A stretch of 64,000 nucleotides of DNA from J027 sp034437655 (GTDB lineage Bacteria; Chloroflexota; Anaerolineae; Aggregatilineales; J027), in contig DAOTTU010000063.1 in assembly GCA_034437655.1 (NCBI GenBank), forward strand, positions 1 through 64,000. Reading direction: 5' to 3'. Numbering within the stretch: position 1 is the stretch's first letter; each line of letters starts with the position of its first letter. A model generated the notes under the pieces. The model made no database searches and was not told the DNA's origin. It worked only from the letters and a program-made list of their open reading frames with translations. A program made the translations under genes and the position numbers. Shown here piece after piece: positions 9,554 to 19,116 of this stretch.

Positions 9554-10723
9554 TTAGGAGTCCAGCCAGCGTTCCAGAAGTGCGGCCTGTGGCATGTTGA
9601 GGCGTTCCAGCTCACTGATGATAGTGGTTAGGGTTACGTCAGCCTCATCTTTAACGGCGAGTTGGGCGCGGGATAGTAGCTCGCCTGCCGTATCCTGTAT
9701 CTGACTGCGTAAGCGCAATGCCATTTCTAGCGTTGTTACGCCATTTGCATAGTTGTCATCCAGGTAAAGCGCTACAGCCCTGTTATGCAGGGTCGTTGCC
9801 AAATGCAGTGCGCTGAGTTCATCTTCCCAGTGGCCGCGTGCTTCCTCAAAGGCTTGTGCAGCAGATTCCCAGTCGCCAAAGTAACAGGCGATCAAGCCAA
9901 GCTGATCATGTGCTTGTGCCAGCAGTAAAGGATCTTCGGTGCTTTCCGTCAGCTCTAGCAACGTTTCAAAAGCGCTCTCAAATTCATCTTTTTGAGTGGC
10001 CTCACAGATGGCGTCGAGCATGTCTTGCAGGTCTTCATCCTCAACAAATTGCTCACAGAAATGAGCGTGCCAGCCGCGACCATCTAGCAGAATCCCATCT
10101 TCAGCATAGCCCGTAAGTGGGTGCTGGTGATCGTCGGCGTCATGCGCGATTGGCTCATAGGCTTCGAGTACAAATACGCTGGTGAAATAGTCGTCTTCAG
10201 CCACCTGCGGCTCCTCACCAGCATAAGTCGTTAGTACCACGCTTACCGCGATTTCATGATAGCCCGGCTCATTAAGATAAAGCGGTGCGAAAAGCGAATC
10301 TGTGTGCGTACTGGCGGCGTCTCGTTCCAGATAGTCGTAGGCCGCAGACCACTCTTCCCAATCGTCGGCAAAGGGGGGGAATACATTTACAAGCATTTCA
10401 AGCTCGACTGCACCGACACTGCCCGGCGGCCAGAACACGTCCCAGTTGAGCGCAAAGACGACACCCTCTGTATGTGGCTGCACAATATACTGTATATCTT
10501 TGCTTTGCTGAACAAATAGTTCAACCTGTGCTGACGCGGGTGCAAAGACAATGCGCGGATAGGCCACTGCTTGCAGGAGCAGGCGCTCATCACTCTCTAT
10601 GGTCGTGGTGTTTGTCTGGTTGGGGGCTGTCTCATCATCAGCCGCAATTTCAACACGGATCAGCGGCAGTGTGCTAAGCAGCAGTGTCAGTGCGAATACG
10701 CCGGGCATTACGAGTCGTCGCAT
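9554..10723 (-). CDS. Secreted protein with C-terminal TPR region
   Basis: I do not recognise this 389-residue protein as a named family. It has a signal peptide or membrane anchor at 1-28. Residues ~50-200 look beta-rich. From ~255 to 365 there are helix pairs with TPR features, such as AQAHDQLGLIACYFGDWESAAQAFEEA and ATTLHNRAVALYLDDNYANGVTTLEMAL. The start lies inside the end of the histidine kinase gene (16-bp overlap) with GGAGG 7 nt upstream, so it is translationally coupled to the two-component pair and may be its output or its sensor partner. This role is inference from position. Confidence 0.6.
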   Translation of the reverse strand: MRRLVMPGVFALTLLLSTLPLIRVEIAADDETAPNQTNTTTIESDERLLLQAVAYPRIVFAPASAQVELFVQQSKDIQYIVQPHTEGVVFALNWDVFWPPGSVGAVELEMLVNVFPPFADDWEEWSAAYDYLERDAASTHTDSLFAPLYLNEPGYHEIAVSVVLTTYAGEEPQVAEDDYFTSVFVLEAYEPIAHDADDHQHPLTGYAEDGILLDGRGWHAHFCEQFVEDEDLQDMLDAICEATQKDEFESAFETLLELTESTEDPLLLAQAHDQLGLIACYFGDWESAAQAFEEARGHWEDELSALHLATTLHNRAVALYLDDNYANGVTTLEMALRLRSQIQDTAGELLSRAQLAVKDEADVTLTTIISELERLNMPQAALLERWLDS

Positions 10724-11871
10724 AAGGTTCCTCCACGCGGCAGACTGATAAACATAGTGGTGCCAATATTGACGGTACTTTCCACCCGAATATCGCCATG
10801 ATGCATCTCGATAATCTTCTTGACGATAGAAAGCCCCAACCCGCTACCGGCCCCGGTGGCCTGTCCGCGAACCATTGGCTCAAAGAGGCGAGTGGGCAGA
10901 TAGTCCGACGAAATACCAATACCATTGTCTTTAATACATAGCTGACAGGTGCTGTTGTCGGCACTGAGGTTGATCTCCACAAGAGCATCTGTGTTCGTAT
11001 ATTTGAGACTGTTATCAATCAGGTTTTCGAAAGCACGCAGCAACAGATCGCGATCTCCTTCAACCGGGAGCTTATGCGGTGGTGCATTGATTACAAGCTG
11101 TTTATCATCTTGTGCGGCGCGTTCTTCATAGGCAAAAAATGCTTCTTCAACCACGTCGAGTAAATCCAGGCAGTCAACGTTCAGTGGAATATAAGCCAGC
11201 CGAGCGTCGAACAACATACTATCGACCAGGCGTGCCAGACGCTGGGCCTCGTGTTCAATGGTCGTCGCTGAGTGTTTAAAGTCAGGCTGCTCTGGTGTGG
11301 CGGCATGTTGAAGGTTTGCGGCGTGTCCGATGATACCCGCCAGCGGATTGCGCATATCGTGGATAATACGCCGAATGAAATTGTCATAAACATGGGGGGA
11401 TGGTGTCTGGGTTGGTTTAATGACCAGAAGGGCGTAGGTGCGGTCGAGCGGCACGGCATAGGCGGTGTAGCGCTTTTGCTTATCAGGGGTGATGACTTGC
11501 ATACGAACCTGCTGTTGTGTTTGCAAGCGGCGGAACTGATCCAGTGTTTTTTGTAACGCATCTGGCGAAGCGAAAACCTGTTTGGCCAGCTCATTCTGCC
11601 ACAGCACTCGTCCACGGCGATCATAGAACACGACTGCATCGCTGATGTAGAGTGCGACGTCATACAGATGGCTGTGTGGGGAGGTATATCGCGCTTGTAA
11701 CCATAACAAACTTCCGATAATCAGGCCGCTTGTCATCACGGCCCACACCACAGCGATTGCTGATCCAAATTGGATGACGACAACCGGTTGTTGTGCGTCG
11801 TATGCTGCCAGTGTCAATGCGCCCCAGATCACTACGACACCTGTTAGCCATACATACCGCCAGTGCATCAT
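10708..11871 (-). CDS. Membrane sensor histidine kinase
   Basis: A 387-residue kinase. Two N-terminal membrane helices (about 5-25 and 33-55) are followed by a PAS-like domain (about 70-160, with LYDVALYISDAVVFYDRRGRV at its start). The HisKA box is RIIHDMRNPLAG with the phosphorylated His. The ATPase domain has an N box (LIDNSLKYTN), a G1 box (KDNGIGI) and a G2 box (GSGLGLSIVKKII). The periplasmic loop is very short, so sensing is probably membrane or cytoplasmic. The ATG overlaps the stop of the response regulator by 4 bp, marking a cognate pair. Confidence 0.92.
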   Translation of the reverse strand: MMHWRYVWLTGVVVIWGALTLAAYDAQQPVVVIQFGSAIAVVWAVMTSGLIIGSLLWLQARYTSPHSHLYDVALYISDAVVFYDRRGRVLWQNELAKQVFASPDALQKTLDQFRRLQTQQQVRMQVITPDKQKRYTAYAVPLDRTYALLVIKPTQTPSPHVYDNFIRRIIHDMRNPLAGIIGHAANLQHAATPEQPDFKHSATTIEHEAQRLARLVDSMLFDARLAYIPLNVDCLDLLDVVEEAFFAYEERAAQDDKQLVINAPPHKLPVEGDRDLLLRAFENLIDNSLKYTNTDALVEINLSADNSTCQLCIKDNGIGISSDYLPTRLFEPMVRGQATGAGSGLGLSIVKKIIEMHHGDIRVESTVNIGTTMFISLPRGGTLCDDS

Positions 11872-12587
11872 GGCGTCACCAATCGATACCCAATGCCGTG
11901 GACGGTTTCAATCAGCTCATCGCGCTCGACCTTCAATTTACGGCGCAGAGCTGCGACATGGCGATCAACCGTGCGCGGATAGCCGGCCCAGCTATCATCC
12001 CACACGTGGTTGAGCAGTTCTTCGCGAGTCCACTGGCGGTCAGGGTGCCGTGCCAGGAAGGCCAACAGTGCAAATTCTATCGGGGTGAGGTCGATTTGCT
12101 CCCCGCGCACACTCACCCGGAAGTTGAGCAGGTCGATGTTGATGTCGGGGGTGACGTTTAGTTGTGCCGAGTGCCCCGGTGATTGTCCTGTCTCGTTGCG
12201 GATGTGACGCACTGCGCCAAGTGTTGTCCGTATCTGGCTCAGCAGGGCGTTGTTGTCCCAGGGTTTGGTGATAAACGCGATGGCCCCTTGCCCCAGGCTT
12301 TCAACCTGCCACTCTGGATAAGACGTCAACATGATAATAGGTACGAACCTGGTACGCTGCCGCAGGTGGCGACAAACCTCAATTCCACTCATCGCACTGG
12401 CATCAGTTTCATTGAGTACGACATCTAGCAACACCAAATCTGGCTCGTTCTGATTGATGATGTGAAGGGCTTCTTCGCCGCTAGCGACGACATCTACAAC
12501 AAAACCTGCCCGCTGCAAAAACGTTGCTAATGCGGTACGGATGGATGTTTCGTCATCGACGACGAGGATACGTTCGGCGCTTTGCAT
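11868..12587 (-). CDS. OmpR/PhoB-type response regulator
   Basis: Receiver domain (RILVVDDE near the N-terminus, phosphoacceptor Asp in LVLLDVV, and ITKPWD lysine) followed by a winged-helix DNA-binding domain (LTPIEFALLAFLARHP, WAGYPRTVDRHVAALRRKL). The frame stays open upstream to 12788, but those 67 extra codons lack any family resemblance. The ATG at 12587 is directly followed by the first receiver strand, so I chose it (239 aa). The loop after the phosphoacceptor is longer than usual (NETDASAMSG instead of a short MPxMSG). It is first in the operon with the kinase and the TPR protein, and is divergent from the BTAD regulator. Confidence 0.9.
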   Translation of the reverse strand: MQSAERILVVDDETSIRTALATFLQRAGFVVDVVASGEEALHIINQNEPDLVLLDVVLNETDASAMSGIEVCRHLRQRTRFVPIIMLTSYPEWQVESLGQGAIAFITKPWDNNALLSQIRTTLGAVRHIRNETGQSPGHSAQLNVTPDINIDLLNFRVSVRGEQIDLTPIEFALLAFLARHPDRQWTREELLNHVWDDSWAGYPRTVDRHVAALRRKLKVERDELIETVHGIGYRLVTP

Positions 12588-12709
12588 GGTTGCTTGTAAC
12601 CCTGAGTTTGCTTGCTGAAATTTGCGTTTATCATGCGTTAGTATAGCAAGACTTGTACCGAGATTCGTGACCACTTCGTCAAGATTTGGCCATAAGCTGG
12701 TCAGTTTAC

Positions 12710-12727
12710 ACCTACCCCGGGTTAGGT
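12710..12727. promoter_or_regulatory. 18-bp imperfect palindrome, operator candidate
   Basis: ACCTACCCCGGGTTAGGT reads the same on both strands except for one mismatched pair, and is centred on CCCGGG. It lies about 120 bp upstream of the response-regulator start. Binding by any protein is inference. Confidence 0.35.
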
Positions 12728-13027
12728 CTGCACTGTTCTTTGGTACTCCACAGCTTAGCCATAACGGCATATGAAATGAAAATCTCACGCTTGTTTCGGG
12801 ATCTCAGATGCATCCCCTAAATAGCCGACCTGACAACTGAAACCATAAGGCGGTGATGTGACCAATATCCTATAGAGGATTGTCACTTATCGTCCACCGT
12901 TTTGTTGAAATGATACGCTAAAACGCTCTTTGGATGTACAATTAACCCTATAAGGCCATACGCCATCATTTTTAAATTTTTGTTATTGGTAGGCATCTGC
13001 ATTTGAAAGATGAAGCGCACCTGAAAA

Positions 13028-13079
13028 AAAATTGCTTGGAAACCGGCCAAGGTCCAAACAATATAATCCAAGCAATTTT
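13028..13079. repeat. 12-bp perfect inverted repeat
   Basis: AAAATTGCTTGG (13028-13039) and CCAAGCAATTTT (13068-13079) form a stem with a 28-nt loop, about 107 bp before the BTAD regulator. The left arm is preceded by an A-run, so transcripts from the plus strand would lack a U-tract after the stem, while minus-strand transcripts would have one. It could be a terminator for leftward read-through or a regulatory hairpin. Confidence 0.5.
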
Positions 13080-13185
13080 CGGTTGAAGAAGTGCCAGGTG
13101 ACACGGTTACATTGAACCATAGCTGACCTTCAGCGAAGAGTCAGGCAATCGTTGTTAGAAAGTAAACACGTACTACTACTGAATC

Positions 13186-16100
13186 GTGACGACCAGTCGA
13201 TATGCTAAGTATGGAGCATCAAGAAACCCTGTGTTCGAATTAAAACTTTTGCGTGCCAGTCCACAACTGGAACATAACCGGAAAGCCATTACGATGCCGC
13301 GTGCTGCATTGGATGTCCTGATCTATATGGCCTATACGGGTGCAGTAACTTATGAGCGGGCGACGCTAGCAAAGATGGTTTGGGGTGAAGACGAGGACAA
13401 CAGTCGCAAGAAACTATCCGAGGCGTTGTATCAAATACCAAAAGCTGTAAAACAGGGCCTCATCGTGCCAACGCGAGATGACATCGGGTTCAATGCCGAA
13501 TATATCAATGTTGATGCGCACCATTTTGTAGCGCTATATAAACTGGCAAAAACAGAGGCACAAATACTCAACGGGCAACAGGCCGAATGGTATGCATTGC
13601 AAGCGCTGGGCCTCTATGAAGATGATTTCCTGAGTGGCTATTGGTTACAAACGGGGTTGCATGTCTGGCAAAATGAGATGCAGGACGAACTTTTCCGCAC
13701 GCGGAGCAAATTATTTGAACTACTGGTGGCTTGCAAAATCCAACAGCGCGAGTGTACCCGGGCAAAACACTATGCAGAACAATGGGCCGATGGCATGCGG
13801 ACGGACTATATTGCCCTTCAATACCTCATTTGGATAAGCGCGAATCAGGGCATTGCAGGTGACAACGTAGAGTTATCCCATTATCTTGAACAATTAGAAG
13901 CCTACGAGCGCACAAATACGATACATCTGGGCCCTACTGTTGCAGAGTGGCGACAGCACCTGCAACACGAATCGTTGATGCTACCCGCGCACCTGTTGCG
14001 CCTGCGTGTGACACCTGATGCGCTGGAAGAGCTTGAACATGTTCTAAAAATACCATTACCGCGTTCTATCGATCTGTTTGGGCGCGAACATATAATTGAC
14101 CATATTGTTCAGCAGGTTCTTGCAGCACTGTCGCCCTTGCATGCGCCACGGTTGGCCCTTACCGGGCCGCTGGGGATTGGGAAGCGAACCGTGCTGCGTA
14201 CCATTGCACATACGTTGAGCCGAATTGTGAACAGTCCGACCGTACTCTACCTGCAACTGACTGTACACAGTACCCAATTCAGCATTCTAAACGACCTTAC
14301 ATCGCAGCTTATCCACCACCAGACTGCACCGCCCCCGCCAGCCGATTTTGCGTCAAGCTACCGTTACGTGCAGCACGCGCTTGAAAACGCACCGTATGTG
14401 CTTATGTTAGAAGATCAGGGGGTTGATGATGGGCAAGTCACAGCGGCTTCTCGACCAGACATGTCGCCACAGCTTCAAGCCCTGGTAGACTATGTGAGCA
14501 AATTGGTCGGGCACACACCGATTCTACTGACAACCACCGTATGTACAGATAGCCGTTTCCGTATCTTTACGCTCCCCGGCTTGACTCTAACCGACACCCG
14601 GGCTTTGATGACGACGTATGGTTATACAGATGTTGGGAAAGATATTGCTGCTACGGTGCATCGATTCACGGGCGGACACCCGTTGCTATTGCGTGTGCTG
14701 TTCAATCTGGGCAGAATCAGGTCGTTTTCGTCCGCAAGCGAGCTTCGGGCATTGTCCAAACCGCGTGTAGCGGCTGGTCAACCTATGCCATTGGGTGCGA
14801 CGGCCGCATTTCACATTCGTGAAGTACTGCGCCGCGTATTGTCATATATGCCACCAACGCACCGTCAGTTGTTTCAATTTATTGCACTATTCGACCCAGC
14901 TTACGGTGTCAGCATCACGGAGTTGAGCGCTGATGAACGTTTTGCCCTTGACCTCTCATCCTTTCATGAAAAGGTGGATTTCTTAATACAACTTGGGGTT
15001 GTGGAACGGGTGCGCCGCCATGGTGATCAAGAAGCTGTTCCTGCGGCCTATTGTGTTCGGCCGTGGCTGTGCGTATTTCTGCAAGAGATGATAGCTGACG
15101 AACACCTGCATGATGTGCGCGAGGTATTTGTGCGCGTCGTACTCGCTTATCTGGAGCAGCATCAACAGGATGTGGTTGCGTTGTGGTATTTTCAACACAA
15201 TATTGTGCGTGTGCTGCGTCTTATTCACCAGCACGAAGGCTTCTATTGTTCAAATAACGCCTATGTAAATGCTGTGGCAGCAGCCATGCCCCTATTGCGC
15301 CATCTGGGGGCGTGCCAATTGGGGCAATCTTTGGGGAAAAGGGCGCTAGAGATTGCAACCTCGTCTTCACAATCATATGCCCCCTTGCTGCATGAACTTG
15401 CACGACAACAACTCCGCTGCGACGTCTTGCCCCAATCTCAACAGCAGCTTGAGCAACTAATGCCATTGCTGCAATCGGGCGAACCATCAGTATATTTGAC
15501 GGATGCTTACCTTGATCCGGTCAGTATGCATCGGTGGTGGTCTCAATGGACGATAACGAGTCACCCCATTGATCGCGTCAAGAAAACGATGGTCACGGAA
15601 AATGAAACGTCTGATGGTATCAGGCTCCATCTCATCGAAGCGGTGATGGCACTACACCAACGCAACGCAGAAACAGCCCGGCACCATGCCTTTGAAGCCT
15701 TGTGCCAATTGCAGCATCAGCACCTTGACAGCACAATGCGGCGAGACTGGTTATGGGCCGTGGCTGCATATGGGTGGGCCCTGGTTGAACTTGAACAGCT
15801 AGAAGCTGCGCAAGCGCAGTTTGCAGTTGCGTTTGTGGAAGACGATTTGCAATATCACCCTGACATCAACGCGTACATTTTGCTTGGTGCGGGCAGGGCA
15901 CAGTTGCAAAACGGACTGTTTGGAATGGCCACGCTGAATTTTGAGGCAGCGTTACACCTCTTTGAGATGGTGAATCATGGCGAGGGCATAGCGTTGGCAC
16001 ATCTTTTACTTGGCGAATGTTCACTCTGCAACAATGCGCTTGCATGCAGTCAGTTGCATATACAGGCTGCATACCACCACGCAGATACCCATCATCTGGA

Positions 16101-16512
16101 ATGGATGCAATCCGCACTTTTTTGTCTGGATGCAGCCCGATACCTTGAACAGGGTAACATGGCACTTGCAGAACGTCGTTTTGAATGGGCACTTGTGTCC
16201 GCTGGGGATAATCCACGCTATGTTTCTGATGCGCTCTACGGGTTGGTACTCAGTCGCATCATTCAAGCTGAAGCGTTGCCCGGTTCCACAATGACCGTGG
16301 CCTGTCGGCATGTTTTAGATGTAGCATCCAATTATGGTCTGGAAAATCAACACCTGGCCGGGCTAACGTCGGCTATTTTTGCAGCCACCGAGCGGCGTTT
16401 TATTGCCTTGCTCAACAGCTATCCAGACGTGGCACAGTTCCAACTCTTTGCTGCGCTGGCCCGATGCTTGTACGCACAACCTGTTTCAGATCAACAAATC
16501 CATCACCTTTGA
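13186..16512 (+). CDS. Large BTAD / STAND-type ATPase / TPR regulator
   Basis: This 1108-residue protein has the architecture of SARP/MalT-like regulators. Residues ~36-105 form a winged helix (AALDVLIYMAYTGAVTYER, LAKMVWGE), and ~108-260 form a helical BTAD domain. From ~298 there is a STAND-like ATPase beginning FGREHIIDHIV, with a P-loop GPLGIGKRT at 327-335 and a Walker-B-like strand PYVLMLED. The C-terminal ~450 residues are helical TPR-like repeats. The P-loop is odd: Arg follows the Lys where Ser/Thr is expected, with Thr one place later. Unlike many family members it begins with a shortened winged helix. The start is a GTG at 13186 with no clear ribosome site; no better start precedes the winged helix. 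Probably a ligand- or partner-controlled transcription factor; target unknown. Confidence 0.75.
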   Translation: MTTSRYAKYGASRNPVFELKLLRASPQLEHNRKAITMPRAALDVLIYMAYTGAVTYERATLAKMVWGEDEDNSRKKLSEALYQIPKAVKQGLIVPTRDDIGFNAEYINVDAHHFVALYKLAKTEAQILNGQQAEWYALQALGLYEDDFLSGYWLQTGLHVWQNEMQDELFRTRSKLFELLVACKIQQRECTRAKHYAEQWADGMRTDYIALQYLIWISANQGIAGDNVELSHYLEQLEAYERTNTIHLGPTVAEWRQHLQHESLMLPAHLLRLRVTPDALEELEHVLKIPLPRSIDLFGREHIIDHIVQQVLAALSPLHAPRLALTGPLGIGKRTVLRTIAHTLSRIVNSPTVLYLQLTVHSTQFSILNDLTSQLIHHQTAPPPPADFASSYRYVQHALENAPYVLMLEDQGVDDGQVTAASRPDMSPQLQALVDYVSKLVGHTPILLTTTVCTDSRFRIFTLPGLTLTDTRALMTTYGYTDVGKDIAATVHRFTGGHPLLLRVLFNLGRIRSFSSASELRALSKPRVAAGQPMPLGATAAFHIREVLRRVLSYMPPTHRQLFQFIALFDPAYGVSITELSADERFALDLSSFHEKVDFLIQLGVVERVRRHGDQEAVPAAYCVRPWLCVFLQEMIADEHLHDVREVFVRVVLAYLEQHQQDVVALWYFQHNIVRVLRLIHQHEGFYCSNNAYVNAVAAAMPLLRHLGACQLGQSLGKRALEIATSSSQSYAPLLHELARQQLRCDVLPQSQQQLEQLMPLLQSGEPSVYLTDAYLDPVSMHRWWSQWTITSHPIDRVKKTMVTENETSDGIRLHLIEAVMALHQRNAETARHHAFEALCQLQHQHLDSTMRRDWLWAVAAYGWALVELEQLEAAQAQFAVAFVEDDLQYHPDINAYILLGAGRAQLQNGLFGMATLNFEAALHLFEMVNHGEGIALAHLLLGECSLCNNALACSQLHIQAAYHHADTHHLEWMQSALFCLDAARYLEQGNMALAERRFEWALVSAGDNPRYVSDALYGLVLSRIIQAEALPGSTMTVACRHVLDVASNYGLENQHLAGLTSAIFAATERRFIALLNSYPDVAQFQLFAALARCLYAQPVSDQQIHHL

Positions 16513-16541
16513 CGTGTGTATGCCTGAAGCAAAGGTGATGG
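16500..16541. terminator. 12-bp inverted repeat between convergent genes
   Basis: CCATCACCTTTG (16500-16511) and CAAAGGTGATGG (16530-16541) are perfect arms around an 18-nt loop. The left arm contains the stop region of the BTAD regulator, and the hybrid kinase gene ends at 16575 on the other strand. There is no T-tract on either side, so it is either a factor-assisted terminator or an mRNA 3' end stabiliser. Confidence 0.45.
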
Positions 16542-16574
16542 GTTAGGACCAATGGTGGATGTACCGCTGTTCGA

Positions 16575-18983
16575 TTAGTACTTTATTCCAGTGAGGGCGC
16601 GTAGCACGGCGGTGCGCAACACCTCAGAAGCAAATGGTTTGGTGATTAGACCGTCAATGTCAAGATCACGGTAGCGGCGTAAATCGTGATCGTCAGCGCT
16701 TGCAGTGGTAACGATGATTGTACTGCGTCGATCATGCCCGCGCTCGTGTTTGCGGATGTGTTGGATAGCCTCGGCACCGTCCATGAGGGGGAGTTGCATA
16801 TCCATCAAGATCAGTGGGAAAAATTGTTCTTTGGCCAGCGTTAGTGCTTGCTGCCCGTCGCTGGCGATGTCAATTTGTAAAGCAAGTGGTTGCAGAATTT
16901 TTTGAATCAAATGCTGATTCATGGCATTGTCCTCAACAACCAGCACACGCTTGTTGTGTAGAGCTGTGGCGTCTAAGAAGGGTGTTGTCTGCCTGCGCAT
17001 CGAATCAACGTTCGAAAGCAGGTTGACAATTTGCTCATGGCGAGCCTTGCGTGGCAAGTATGTTTGCCAGGGTTGTGTGGGTGGAGTGTCGTCATCTGTT
17101 AATTGGACAATAATCGGCGCTGGGCCAGTTTCCGTTGTGCGGGCATGTAATCGAGTAGACAACTCGGGCAACACTGCTGCATCACGGACGAAGATCACAT
17201 CATACAATTGTCCGGCTTCTAGCCTATCATAGACGGTTGTAACTTCTGCAAGGCGTTCAATCTGTACGGCTAATGACTGCAAACGCTTGGCAAATACCGT
17301 GCGCGCTGTGGGGTCAGGGTCAACGATGGCTGTATGAAGGTGTTCGAAAGTGGGTGTTTCAGCCGCGGCCGAAGTGTTCAGCAATGGTAAAGAGAGGGTG
17401 AAGCTAAACGTGCTGCCGACGCCGGGCTCACTTTCGACTTGTAGTGTGCCGCCCATAAACTGCACAAGTTGCCGGGCGATAGGAAGCCCTAGCCCTGTTC
17501 CCCCATAGCGGCGTGTTATTGAGCTGTCTGTTTGTGTGAAGTCCTCGAAAATGTGTGTTTGATGTTCCGGTGCAATCCCGACCCCGGTATCGCTCACTGC
17601 AAAATGGACCCTGACGCGCTGGTTGGCACTGCTCGATTTAGTGAGCCGTACTGTTACCCTGCCGGCATCAGTAAATTTAATAGCATTGTCGAGCAGCTTC
17701 ATTAGCACTTGCCGCAGCCGCACAGGGTCAACACTCAATGCCTGCGGGACGGTGGCGTCAGCGTCCAGGCGAATTTCAAGGTGCTTGGCATAGGCCAATG
17801 GCTGCATGGTCATGACAACCTCAGTGGCGATCGCTAGCACATTGGTTGGTTCTTGTTGTACAACGAGTTGCCCGGACTGAATTTTAGAGAAGTCCAATAA
17901 GTCGTTTAATACATTCAATAGCGTATGGGCACTGTTTAACCCTTCAGTCGCGAAGGTGCGCAGCTCATCTTCTAACTCAGATTCAGCCAACAACTCAAAC
18001 ATGCCTATGATACCAGTCATTGGTGTGCGGATTTCATGGCTGATGTTGGACATAAACGCAGATTTTAGTTCAGCGAGGCGCAGCGCTTCGTCACGTGCCT
18101 GGATCAATCGCTGTTCATATTGTATGCGTTCCAGCACACGGCCATGGCTTTCACTTACAGCACGTAGCACGCTAATTTCCTCTGGCAACCATTCACGGGC
18201 GGCGCGGTTTTCATCCAGACCGATAAAACCATGCAGACGACTGTCGAGATAAATCGGTAAGTGTATGACGGTCTGAATACCCTGCGGCTGCAAAATTTCG
18301 CGGATGTCTTGCGCAAGTTCGTTAATGTGTTTTGGCGCGATCATTCCTTTTTCAATCAATAGTGGGAAATACGAGGGTACCAGATCACCAAAGGGTAAGT
18401 CTTGTAAGTTGTCAATCTCTGGCTTGATACCGGGGGCACACCATTCGTGCGTGTTGTCCAGTAGTTGCGCGTTGTCTTGAAAGATAAAAATATATGCCCG
18501 CGATACATCCAGCCCTTCACCAACCGCGCGCAGCACGTCGTCAATGACCTCTTCAGGGTCGTGGCTCTTCAAAAAGCTGGTAACGACATATTGCTGCAAG
18601 CGTTCAAGAACCAGAAGGCGTTCAAGACGTTGCAGTGAGGTTGTCTGGGGGGTGGTGTCACGAATCACACCGACGAGGATGTCGGGTTCAGGATCATCAG
18701 TTGTGAACATTGGTTGCAGCTTGAGTTCAATCTGGCTTGCCTGTGCATCTGGATGCATGATGCGTAGTGTCCGGGTTGTTACGCTCCGATGACGCGCCTG
18801 CAGGGCAGCCATCAGTTCTGGCACATCATCCGGGTGAAAACATGCCGCTAATTGACTGACCGCACCTTGCAACGCCTCTGACGATTCACCCAGTATGGAC
18901 CGACAGTGCGTACCGATGCGGAGGACATTTTTGCCGTCGGCGGACAGATGGATCGAAATGAGGTCAGGGAAATTTAGCAGCAT
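16575..18983 (-). CDS. Hybrid sensor histidine kinase (PAS-GAF-HisKA-HATPase-REC-REC)
   Basis: An 802-residue soluble kinase. Residues 1-112 look like a PAS domain with its C-terminal strands (GVIRDTT). A GAF domain covers ~140-285. The HisKA box MSNISHEIRTPMTG has the phospho-His at 316. The ATPase domain shows the N box (LLDNAIKFTD), G1 (VSDTGVGI), F box (FEDFTQTD) and G2 (GGTGLGLPIARQ). Two receiver-like domains follow. The first (about 555-660) lacks the normal acidic cluster and phosphoacceptor context and is probably degenerate. The second is complete (VLVVEDNAMNQ, LILMDMQLPLMDG, ITKPF). No Hpt domain is attached. There are no membrane helices, so the signal is cytoplasmic. It stands alone, with no partner regulator adjacent. 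Confidence 0.92.
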   Translation of the reverse strand: MLLNFPDLISIHLSADGKNVLRIGTHCRSILGESSEALQGAVSQLAACFHPDDVPELMAALQARHRSVTTRTLRIMHPDAQASQIELKLQPMFTTDDPEPDILVGVIRDTTPQTTSLQRLERLLVLERLQQYVVTSFLKSHDPEEVIDDVLRAVGEGLDVSRAYIFIFQDNAQLLDNTHEWCAPGIKPEIDNLQDLPFGDLVPSYFPLLIEKGMIAPKHINELAQDIREILQPQGIQTVIHLPIYLDSRLHGFIGLDENRAAREWLPEEISVLRAVSESHGRVLERIQYEQRLIQARDEALRLAELKSAFMSNISHEIRTPMTGIIGMFELLAESELEDELRTFATEGLNSAHTLLNVLNDLLDFSKIQSGQLVVQQEPTNVLAIATEVVMTMQPLAYAKHLEIRLDADATVPQALSVDPVRLRQVLMKLLDNAIKFTDAGRVTVRLTKSSSANQRVRVHFAVSDTGVGIAPEHQTHIFEDFTQTDSSITRRYGGTGLGLPIARQLVQFMGGTLQVESEPGVGSTFSFTLSLPLLNTSAAAETPTFEHLHTAIVDPDPTARTVFAKRLQSLAVQIERLAEVTTVYDRLEAGQLYDVIFVRDAAVLPELSTRLHARTTETGPAPIIVQLTDDDTPPTQPWQTYLPRKARHEQIVNLLSNVDSMRRQTTPFLDATALHNKRVLVVEDNAMNQHLIQKILQPLALQIDIASDGQQALTLAKEQFFPLILMDMQLPLMDGAEAIQHIRKHERGHDRRSTIIVTTASADDHDLRRYRDLDIDGLITKPFASEVLRTAVLRALTGIKY

Positions 18984-19116
18984 AACGGTGACTGACTTTC
19001 GGTTTCGGGTAAGTAGCAGGCGTTATGCCATTATAGCGGTAACGCAATCTGGCGGCTATATTCCTGACTGAATGTGAAAGGGGGGAAGGGTGCCAGGGAA
19101 AGTGTTTTTCAGGGGT

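Larger units (their letters stand above)
12588..13185. other. Long divergent regulatory region
   Basis: About 600 bp separate the response regulator gene (minus) from the BTAD regulator gene (plus). I see no convincing coding sequence. It holds an 18-bp imperfect palindrome (12710-12727) and a 12-bp inverted repeat (13028-13079), listed separately. A 73-codon minus-strand frame over 12883-13104 has no ribosome site or family resemblance and spans the hairpin. Confidence 0.5.

Noticed and set aside
12883..13104. 73-codon open frame on the minus strand in the long intergenic region
   Set aside because: It has no ribosome-binding site, no family resemblance and runs through the 12-bp inverted repeat.
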